The position numbers were made by a program, and so were the translations under genes. A model generated the notes under the pieces. It was not told the DNA's origin and did no database searches. It saw nothing but the letters and a program-made list of their open reading frames with translations. A stretch of 55,114 bases of DNA, taken from positions 110,864 to 165,977 of the forward strand of contig BCJX01000018.1 in assembly GCA_001600415.1 (NCBI GenBank), written 5' to 3'. Below, piece after piece: positions 47,495-55,114 of the stretch. The DNA is from Pascua guehoae. Taxonomy: Eukaryota > Basidiomycota > Tremellomycetes > Trichosporonales > Trichosporonaceae. How positions within the stretch are numbered: position 1 is the stretch's first letter; the number at the start of each line of letters is the position of its first letter.

Positions 47495-49138
47495 ATGGCC
47501 ACCGTCACCCCCTCCAAGGCCGCGGCGCTCGCGCTCTCCAACATGAACGTCTCGACGCCCAAGAAGGGCGAGCCGCTCCTCGCAAAGCTCAAGGCCGCGG
47601 CGGGCGACAAGGCCGTCACGGCCAAGGTCGACGCCAACGGCAAGGAGGTGCCCCAGGGCAAGATTTACGACAAGATTGACCTCGTCGTCGAGAGCCAGGC
47701 GACCGAGGCGGTTTCCGAGCTCGACGACGATGCACTCCGCCGCCGCTTTGTCGGTGACATTCACTGTTCCGAGGCAGAAGAGCCCATTCTCAAGGAGAGC
47801 TCGGACCGCTTTGTCCTCTTCCCCATCAAGTACCGCGAGGTGAGTCACGCGACGCGACCGCAACCGCGAGCGTAGCGAGCGGGCGGGGGCGCAGGGGTGT
47901 GCAGCACTGGTGCAGTGTGTGCGCTGCGCTGTGCAGGATCGCGTCGAGCCCACTGGCAGCACAACATGACCGCCTGTGATGGCGCGTCGTGGCGCGGCGT
48001 CGAACATGAAAACGCGCACGGGCCGCGTAATTTGTGGCGCGACGCACCATCACACCTGCCAGCCACCACGCGTCACCATCAACCCAGCATCATCCCATCC
48101 CCGCTCCCCATTCCTCCCACCCCCCACCCCCCACCCCCAATCCAATGCTAACATGCAGATCTGGCAGATGTACAAGAAGGCGCAGGCGTCGTTTTGGACG
48201 GCCGAGGAGATCAACCTCGCGCCCGACCTGCACGACTGGGACAACAAGCTCAACGACAACGAGCGCTACTTTATCGAGCACGTCCTGGCGTTCTTTGCTG
48301 CCGTGAGTGGAGCGAGTCACCACCCGCCTGCACGCACTAACACCTCCAGTCCGACGGCATTGTCAACGAAAACCTTGTCGAGCGCTTCTGCGGCGAGGTG
48401 CAGATTGCCGAGGCCAAGACATTCTACGGCTTCCAGATTATGATGGAGAACATCCACTCTGAGACGTACTCGCTCCTGATCGACACGTACATTCGCGACA
48501 ATGCGCGCCGGACGTACCTGTTCAACGCGATTGAGACGATCCCGTGCATCAAGAAGAAGGCCGACTGGGCGCTGCGCTGGATTTCGGACGAAAAGTCTAC
48601 CTTTGCCGAGCGCCTGATTGCGTTTGCGGCCGTCGAGGGCATCTTCTTTTCCGGCTCGTTTGCGTCCATCTTTTGGCTCAAGAAGCGCGGTCTCATGCCG
48701 GGCCTCACCTTCTCCAACGAGCTCATTTCGCGCGACGAGGGTCTGCACACCGACTTTGCGTGCCTCCTCTTCACCCACCTGCAGCGCCGCCCGCACCCGG
48801 ACACGATCAACAAGATTATCCGCGAGGCGGTCAAGATTGAGCAAGAGTTCCTCACCGACGCGCTCCCCGTGTCGCTCATTGGCATGAACTCGAAGCTCAT
48901 GTGCCAGTACATTGAGTTTGTCGCCGACCGCCTCCTCGTCGCCCTCGGCAATGACAAGATTTGGAACTCTGCAAACCCCTTCGACTTTATGGAGATGATT
49001 TCCCTCCAGGGCAAGGCAAACTTTTTCGAGTCGCGCGTCTCGGCATACTCGAAGGCTGGCGTCAACCAGAGCGTCGGCGGAAAGTCCAAGGAGGAGACGC
49101 AGGCGGGCAAGATGTTCAACCTCGACGAGGACTTTTAA
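47495..49138 (+). CDS. RNR2: Ribonucleotide reductase small subunit (R2)
   Basis: Diiron/tyrosyl-radical subunit of class Ia ribonucleotide reductase, which makes dNTPs in the cytosol with the large subunit. Exons: 47495-47839, 48159-48302, 48350-49138; phase-0 junctions, 425 residues. Both introns have clear branch sites (GCTAAC, CACTAAC). Metal ligands by alignment to mammalian R2 are D165 (in [13 protein letters not shown]), E196 and H199 (in [11 protein letters not shown]), E259 (in [13 protein letters not shown]), and E293 and H296 (in [11 protein letters not shown]). The radical tyrosine is Y203. The C-terminus FNLDEDF matches the tail that docks to the large subunit. All expected residues are present, so this is the catalytic R2 and not an Rnr4-like variant. 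The N-terminal 80 residues are variable and charged. Confidence 0.98.
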
Positions 49139-50127
49139 GCCACCCCAGTGTCGTACAAAAACGTCGTGCTCGCATGCTCTACACGCCCGCTCCGCTCCGC
49201 CCCGTCCTGTCTCGCTCTGCTCTGCGCCGCCGCTGATGGCGCGCACTGCCCATTGTATCATTTTATAGATTTTTGGCACCTGTTGTGTTTCTTTGCCGAG
49301 ATGAATAACATGCTTAGTAAGAGTTGGAGAGTGGTGTGGGACACTATCGGGATGGACTGCCTGTTGGGGTGGGTCGCGGCGGAGGTTAGTGCCATTCGAA
49401 GCGACCTTGACACGCCTCGTCGCGTCGACGCGCGTGCAGGCACCCAAGGCGCAACGACGAGCATCATGGACTCTGCCGACACCGAGCAGGATGAGCTCTA
49501 CAGTCGCAGTGTTGAGCCGAGACTGTATGGTATCACTACTAGGTGCATGGTCCGACTCGTCGCCGCACCACGCATGCGCAGCTCGCTCGACACGCACACT
49601 CGCACGAACCACTCGGGGCGCAGCTCGCTCGACGCGCGTGCCGTCTGTCTTGTGCCATCTCTCTTTTGCCATCTGCCATCCGCCATCTGTCTTGTGCTAT
49701 CAGTCTTCTGTCTTGTGTCCTCTGCCATCTGCCATCTGTCCTCTTGCATCTGTCTTGTGCCACCCGCCACCTGCCACCTGCCACCTGCCACGCGCCACCC
49801 GCCACCTGCCATGCCCCACATGACCTACCTCGCACCCTCGCCCCGCGTCCCCGCCTCGAGCAATACACAATGCCTCGCTCCAGACCGTGGCCAGACTGTA
49901 GCAAGACTGCAGCAAGAGCGTGACCAGACAGCGGCTCGAGGCTGTGGCCAGACCGTGGCCAGATGGCCAGCCAGATGGCCAGACTGTCCCCAGGTGGTGG
50001 CGACACGAGCCCGCAGGCGGAGCGCCGAGCACTCTACTCGTCCGCAAGCCGCGCGGCGCAGCAGACCGCGGGCCAAGGAGGGCTAGTGGGATGCATGGTG
50101 AGTGTGTTGAGTGTGGGTGGGGTGGAA

Positions 50128-50181
<54 letters not shown>
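50128..50181. repeat. 54-bp homopolymer of G
   Basis: Uninterrupted G run; a potential G-quadruplex former and a likely site of assembly length error. Confidence 0.95.
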
Positions 50182-50182
<1 letters not shown>

Positions 50183-50214
50183 GTGGGCGGGTCGGGGTGG
50201 GTCGTGGTGGGTGA

Positions 50215-50600
50215 GATTGAGGTTGAGGTGGGGGAGGGGGAGGTGGTTGAGGTCGAGGTCGAGATGGACGAGGTTGAGATGGTCGAGGCTGTGGTCGAGG
50301 CTGAGGTTGTGGGACGGGGCGGTTGAGGTGCGCGAGGTCAAGGTGGTCGAGGTGGTCGAGGTGGTCGAGGTGGTCGAGGTGGTCAAGGTGGTCGAGGTGG
50401 TCGAGGTGGTCAAGCCGCAGTAGGTCGAGCAAAGGTCGAGCAAAGGTCGAGCAAAGGTCGAGCAAAGGTCGAGCAAAGGTCGAGCAAAGGTCGAGGTCGA
50501 GGTCAAGCCAAGGTCGAGGTCGAGGTCAAGGTAAAGTCGAGCAAAGGTCGCGCCAAGGTCGAGACCGATGTCGAGGTCGAGGTCAAGCTAAGGTTGACGT
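50215..50600. repeat. GGTCGAGGTGG and CAAAGGTCGAG minisatellites
   Basis: Two adjoining families of short head-to-tail units (about 9 to 12 bp), all built on GGTCGAG. They begin about 35 bp after the poly-G tract. Confidence 0.85.
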
Positions 50601-51329
50601 CGAGGTCCAGGCCGATGTCGTACCCGGCACGAGGACATGGCTGTAGGCTCATCTCGTCGTTGGTTGGGCGCTGTGCCACATGCCACCCGGCGCGGCTGGC
50701 TGCCGCTGTCACATGCCACCACCCACTCGCACCTGCCACTGCCACTGCCACTCCCACTGCCACTGCCACTCGTATTCCCGCTGTCACATCCCTCTTCCAC
50801 CTGCCACTCCCACTCCCACTCCCACCCGACTCGACCTGACTCCACCTGACTCCACCTCGCACCAGCACCACCACCCCTCTGGTGCTTCAACAACGGCGTC
50901 CCAAATTAAGCTCTTACTCGTGGCCCTTGGCCATCCCTTGCCCTTGGTTGCAATTGGCAGTGACGGCGCAGTGAGGAGCAACTCTTGCCAAGTGCCCGTC
51001 AACTCGTCACCCTCACCACCCTCTGGCCCGCCCACACCCCCACCGCCACAGCTATCCCACCGCCCACCGCCCACCGCCCCACCAGCCCAACCTAACCAGG
51101 CCCACCGCCCACTACCACACCGCCTACCGCCCCACCAGGCCCACCTCAGCCCATCGACCAGTCGAGCCCCACATGCCACATCCTCCAGTCAAGCCCAGCC
51201 AACAGCACGGGGCTGGCTCGGGTACCCGTAGCCCACAGGTGACCCGGGTCAGACGCGGGGTCGGGCCGGCGCGAGTTCTGGCGTGGCTTGTATCCTGCTT
51301 TGTGTCGTCTCGCCGCCATGTCTGTTGTC

Positions 51330-51740
51330 CGTCGAGGCCGTCATGTCCGTCAGGTTGGTCAGGTTCGTCAGGTTCGTCATGTCGTCCGTCGTCTGTCGTC
51401 TGTCGTCCGTCGTCCGTCGTCTGTCGTCTGTCGTCTGTCGTCCGTCGTCCGTCAGTCGTCCGTCATCAAGCGTCGCCCGTGAGTCGCCTGTCAGTGGCCC
51501 GTCAAGTCGCCCGTCAGTCGTCCGTCATGTCCGTCATGTTTGTCGAGTTTGTCATGTCGTCTGTCAAGTCCGTCATGTCCGCCATGACCATGTCCGTCAT
51601 GTCGCCCATGTCCGTCATGTCGCCCTTGATGCCGCCCGTCAGTCGTCCGTCAAGACAAGTCGCTCATGTCGCCCCCAGTCGCCCGTCATGTCACCCGTCA
51701 TGTCTTGCGTCATGCCGCCCGTCATGCCGCCCATCAAGCA
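51330..51740. repeat. GTCGTCCGTC-type simple repeat
   Basis: Degenerate trinucleotide-like units (GTCCGTCATGTCGCC and GTCGTCTGTC) continue for about 400 bp. Confidence 0.8.
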
Positions 51741-52149
51741 AGTCGTCCGCCATCGTCCTCGTCATACGCCGTGCGTACGAGACGCCAACCGCCCCATAAA
51801 CCGCGCGGCGGCCGTGTCCAGTGGCGACGACGGCGGCGACGGCGGCGGCGACGGCGACCGGGCACATGGGTACTGCATGTACTGCGTGCACTGCATACAC
51901 TACATGCACTGCATGCACAGCACGTCCCGGCGCCTCTGGCCTCGCTCATCCAAGCCGCGGCCAGCGCCAAAACCCTCACGCTGCAGGCAATGTGGTGACC
52001 GACGTGTGGCTCGTGGCGGGTGGCTATTCATAGCCCGCGTACGCCTTGGCGCCCCGCATGCTGGCTTGGTCAACACTGGCTACGGAGACTCGACCTTCGG
52101 CACGATACAGTAGGTCACTGGACACGACGATACGACTCTCGTTGCAACA

Positions 52150-52340
52150 CTCGCTAACTCTCGATACAACACTCGACACCACTCGACACCACAGTCGACA
52201 CCGCACCCGACACGCCACTGAACACTCGACACCTCTCCACGACCCTCTCCACAACACTCGACACCGCTCCACGACACTCGACACCTCTCCCCGACACTCG
52301 ACACGTCAACACAACACTCGACACCTCTCCACGACACTCA
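52150..52340. repeat. ACTCGACACCTCTCCACGAC minisatellite
   Basis: Repeated units of about 15 to 20 bp containing CACTCGACACC, with degenerate spacers. They end just before an ATG (52354) of a short frame. Confidence 0.85.
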
Positions 52341-52399
52341 ACCACCCACCCACGATGGACCCCTTGCGCGCCGTCGCCCTTGTCAAACCCCGCACCCCC

Positions 52400-52642
52400 C
52401 AACCGACCCCCAAGTCCACCGCCTCACCGTCCCACCCTACCTGACCGACCTGGGCACGTCGCGCATCGGACCCGCCATCGGCGTCCTCGTCGGCCTCACA
52501 TTCTTGTCGTTTATCGTGAGCGCCAGCGACGTGTCGTACACGGCGCATGGGCGTGCAGGGCGTCGCGGCCGTGGGGGTGTGGGTGTTTCTGGCCGTGGTC
52601 GAGCATCGTGTCCGGAGCGGGGGGGTGTGGATTATGCATGTG
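52400..52642 (+). CDS. Fragment of a possible membrane protein, two exons
   Basis: Two stretches with strong G/C at third positions join in frame across a 43-nt GTGAGC...TGCAG intron (52516-52558). Exon A reads VPPYLTDLGTSRIG then the hydrophobic span PAIGVLVGLTFLSFI. Exon B reads GVAAVGVWVFLAVVEHRVRS and ends at a GTGAGT donor at 52643. Neither a start codon in frame nor a following exon was found; the ATG at 52354 is in another frame. It could be part of a real gene with unseen exons, or a relic. Confidence 0.35.
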
Positions 52643-52915
52643 GTGAGTTTGGCATGTGGGGCTGGGGCTCAGGCTGTAGATTCCGGCAAGGGGGAGGGGG
52701 GTGAATACGTGAGGCTGGCCGCCATGCCAGACGCGACCCCGCCCACGAGACTGTTCTGGCGGCCTAGAGGCCTAGCGGCCCAGCGGGTCCACAGACTTGT
52801 GCCCGTCGGCTGCGTCGGGTGCGAGCAACCCGCAACGAGCGCACGCCGACCATGGGCCCAACGTTGCTTGCCGCCCTGGCCTGCTTGTACAGTGCCGACA
52901 TTCCGACAAGCAGCG

Positions 52916-53085
52916 AGGGCAGTTTCGTTGGATATCGGATAGGACAAGCAGGAGGGCAGTTTCGTTAGATATCGGATAGGACAAGCAGGAGGGCAGTTTC
53001 GTTAGATATCGGATAGGACAACAGGAGGGCAGTTTCATTAGACATCGGACAGGACAAAAGCAGCGGGCAGCTCCATAGACATCCA
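52916..53085. repeat. 37-bp minisatellite, about 4.5 copies
   Basis: Units contain GGGCAGTTTCGTTAGATATC followed by GGATAGGACAAGCAGGA. Copies 2 and 3 are identical, the outer ones diverged. Confidence 0.9.
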
Positions 53086-54499
53086 CTATAATCTACAACG
53101 TCACGCCGTCAATACTCGGCCCGCAAGTACATCTGTCCGTCAGCGCGCATTCGACTGGAGGCAAAGGACACGGATGGAAGGAGCTCAGGACAAAGTTTGG
53201 AAACCGTACGCGGACAGGATATGCCCGCGTTCATAATTTTCAGTGTGTGTAAAGCATCATTGCGAGGGTGGGCGATGTAGGCCGGGCAAGTAGGGTGGTT
53301 GTGGAGAGTGGTCGGGAGAGGGCGAGAAACGGCCGCCAGCATGCATGCTTGCGTGCGCTGCAGGCGGTGCAGTGCAGCTGTGCGGTGTCGCGTCGTAGCG
53401 GAAGCTCGACTCACCATGTCGTGTGCTTGTGTCCACTACCAGATATCTGGAGTGGGCAATGTCGACAATTGACGTGATGAAAGAACGACAACGACAACGA
53501 CAAACGACAGATCAGAACGACAGACTCAAAAAAAAAAAAGTTTGACGCCAGGCCTCGACGTGCCGCGCCTCGCCCCGTTGCAGTCACGTGATTTCCAAAA
53601 CGCCGTGGGATGCCGGGTACGCCACGTCCGCCGTCCGCCGCTTCCGCCAACGCCGCGTGCATCGGCGCCGTGAATGTCCAACACAATCGGCAATCGGCCT
53701 CATTGGCCATGCCACGCATGCACGCGCCGGGTCGCGCGCACGGGCCGCGTGGCCAGACGCGGCGGTCGCGCAGTTGGCAGTTGGGGGCCATTGGGGGCGG
53801 GTCCGGCGGGGGGCTTTGTCAGACCGAGATATGGCATGGCCGGTGGCCAGGCGTGGCGCGGAATGGTGCTCGCTCGCTTGGATCGCTTGCTCGCTTGCTC
53901 CGTGTGCTGTTTCTGTGCTGCCGTTGTCGTGGCAAGGCGGAGCCGAGGTTGGGCTGGTCAAGTGTAGTGGCCAGTGGCCAGTGGCATGGTGGCCTGGTGG
54001 CCAGCTCCGAGAGCCGCGGCAGTGGGGCTCGCGGCCAGGCTGGCGGGCTGGCGCTGGCGGGGCTGGCGCTGGCGGGCAGCGCTGGCGGGGCTGGACGACA
54101 CGAGCAGCGAGCAGCAAGCAGCGGGGGCTAGCCGTCAAAGTCTAAAGACGTCTATTCGCAGTCGCGTCTGGTTCATGGTTTGCCTCAGCCACAGCGTCCA
54201 CACACTGGCCAAACACGTGCCGAGTTCTATTAGCCTCGGCGCTCGTCTCGTCTCGTTGCGGAGACGATACACGAGCGACCGGTCTGCCCCTGGTCTAGCA
54301 GAGAATGACGGGGAGGATTACGAGCATGGATTTGGAACACAAAGTGCATTATTGTCATTGTGGAGTAGACCTCATTCAGGCACACAGAGAGACCTGTCCA
54401 CCCAGGCAGGGCTCTCCCTGCTCTGCTCTTTGGACTGACTGCGTTTCGCACGTGCAAACCTAGAATGCCTAGTTTCCACTCGTCTTAGACTCTACTCAA

Positions 54500-54501
<2 letters not shown>

Positions 54502-54530
<29 letters not shown>
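54502..54530. repeat. CAT/TCA trinucleotide microsatellite
   Basis: About nine trinucleotide units flanked by CTCCAT and CCACTCC. Confidence 0.9.
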
Positions 54531-55114
54531 CACTCCATTCCACCCACCAATCTTGCTACCACTGTAACATTACAAACAATCAAACCCAACCCACCCAACA
54601 GTCCCCATTCCACCCTCCTTGCACGACGCATCGGCACCCTACCCCCACCCACAACACCCCCACCCCCACACCACCCTCCAGCGCACGTTTCGACGCACCG
54701 CCCCCTCTTGCACCCATCTTGCACCTTGCATTCTTGCCGCGCCCTCCCTCCTCCGCGGCCCCGTCAGCGCCCCTAGCCACTCGAGCCGGTCGCTGTCCAG
54801 TCTCACGATTCAACTAGGACGTACGAGGTATCGTCGACGGCCCAGGCCCATCGACGAAGACACACCAGCTTGTGCTCGCGAGCCCGAGCGGTCTTACCCC
54901 GCACTTCTTTATTCTTTCGCCTCGAGTTGTTTCGCCCCCTCGCCATCCTCATTGCGCAGTCGGCCACAACACCCCGCGTACCCCCACCTCCACACCCCTC
55001 TGCGTCAGCCATCCCCGGGACGGACGTGACTTGCTCGTCTGTGCTTTCGGCGCCCTCGTCACTCGTCACTCGGCCTCGATCCGGCCTTGTTCATCTGCCC
55101 CCATTCCGCCCCCC

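Larger units (their letters stand above)
49139..52399. other. Low-complexity region downstream of RNR2
   Basis: About 3.3 kb dominated by simple tandem repeats: CCATCTGCCATCTGTC-like (49650-49812), a long G run, GGTCGAGGTGG and CAAAGGTCGAG units (50215-50600), CCACTGCCACTCC (50710-50830), GTCGTCCGTC units (51330-51740) and ACTCGACACC units (52150-52340). The long open frames here follow the repeat period and are not convincing genes. Confidence 0.55.
52643..55114. other. Right-hand intergenic region
   Basis: Holds a 37-bp minisatellite (52916-53085), a 12-bp A run near 53528, a GCTGGCGGG-type repeat near 54045-54095 and a (CAT)n microsatellite (54502-54530). The last 500 bp are C-rich like a 5' leader, and a plus-strand gene may begin beyond the edge. 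No gene is supported. Confidence 0.5.

Noticed and set aside
48317..49672. 451-codon open frame on the minus strand
   Set aside because: It is antisense to RNR2 exon 3, whose G/C third positions keep the opposite strand open; no family resemblance.
34986..53100. Possible CRISPR-like arrays among the short tandem repeats
   Set aside because: Units are directly adjacent without unique spacers, and the genome is eukaryotic; these are microsatellites and minisatellites.
54619..55029. 136-codon plus-strand frame at the right edge
   Set aside because: Pro/His/Ser/Arg-rich composition of C-rich leader DNA, no recognisable motif; may be 5' UTR of a gene beyond the window.

Overview
The window is eukaryotic nuclear DNA from a GC-rich, intron-dense fungus. 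The best fit is a basidiomycete yeast of the Tremellomycetes, perhaps Trichosporonales; this is inferred from protein content and gene style, not from a marker gene. Genes are split by short GT-AG introns, several with a clear CTAAC-like branch site. Codons end mostly in C or G, and neighbouring genes lie on both strands without operon structure. There is one assembly gap (44504-44548).

Left part (1-25.9 kb), mostly well-defined housekeeping genes. These are: an MFS monocarboxylate-type transporter running off the left edge (minus); a TXNDC9/Plp1 phosducin-like protein (minus, 6847-4538); a bHLH transcription factor in eight exons (plus, 10598-13099); a twelve-exon Xaa-Pro aminopeptidase P (minus, 16912 or 17110 to 13762); the cytochrome oxidase assembly factor SURF1/Shy1 (minus, 19588-18046); a Stn1-like telomere-capping protein sharing a 293-bp divergent promoter with SHY1 (plus, 19882-22138); and a wax-synthase-type membrane acyltransferase (minus, 25855-23240).

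Middle part (25.9-44.2 kb), sparser. It holds a small secreted CAP/PR-1-like protein with a good TATA box (29430-30342), a long stretch with no gene I can defend (30.4-36.2 kb), a disordered nuclear-looking protein of unknown function (36283-38142), a six-transmembrane voltage-gated potassium channel with a TAGYGD filter (39047-42806), and a low-confidence small gene (43597-44175).

Right part (44.2-55.1 kb). The ribonucleotide reductase small subunit RNR2 (47495-49138) lies downstream of about 2 kb rich in ACGCG motifs, including perfect ACGCGT boxes. After it comes about 6 kb of low-complexity DNA and minisatellites, with one short fragment that looks coding.

No bacterial-type system, CRISPR array, intact transposon, rRNA or tRNA was found. 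The genes do not form a cluster with one job. The most unusual observations are two SUMO-interaction-like motifs in the Stn1-like protein, an in-frame choice of 3' splice sites inside its OB fold, a Kv intron built as a long inverted repeat around an eight-copy tandem array, and a possible mitochondrial presequence on the aminopeptidase P. All exon boundaries were read by eye from splice signals and frame continuity.
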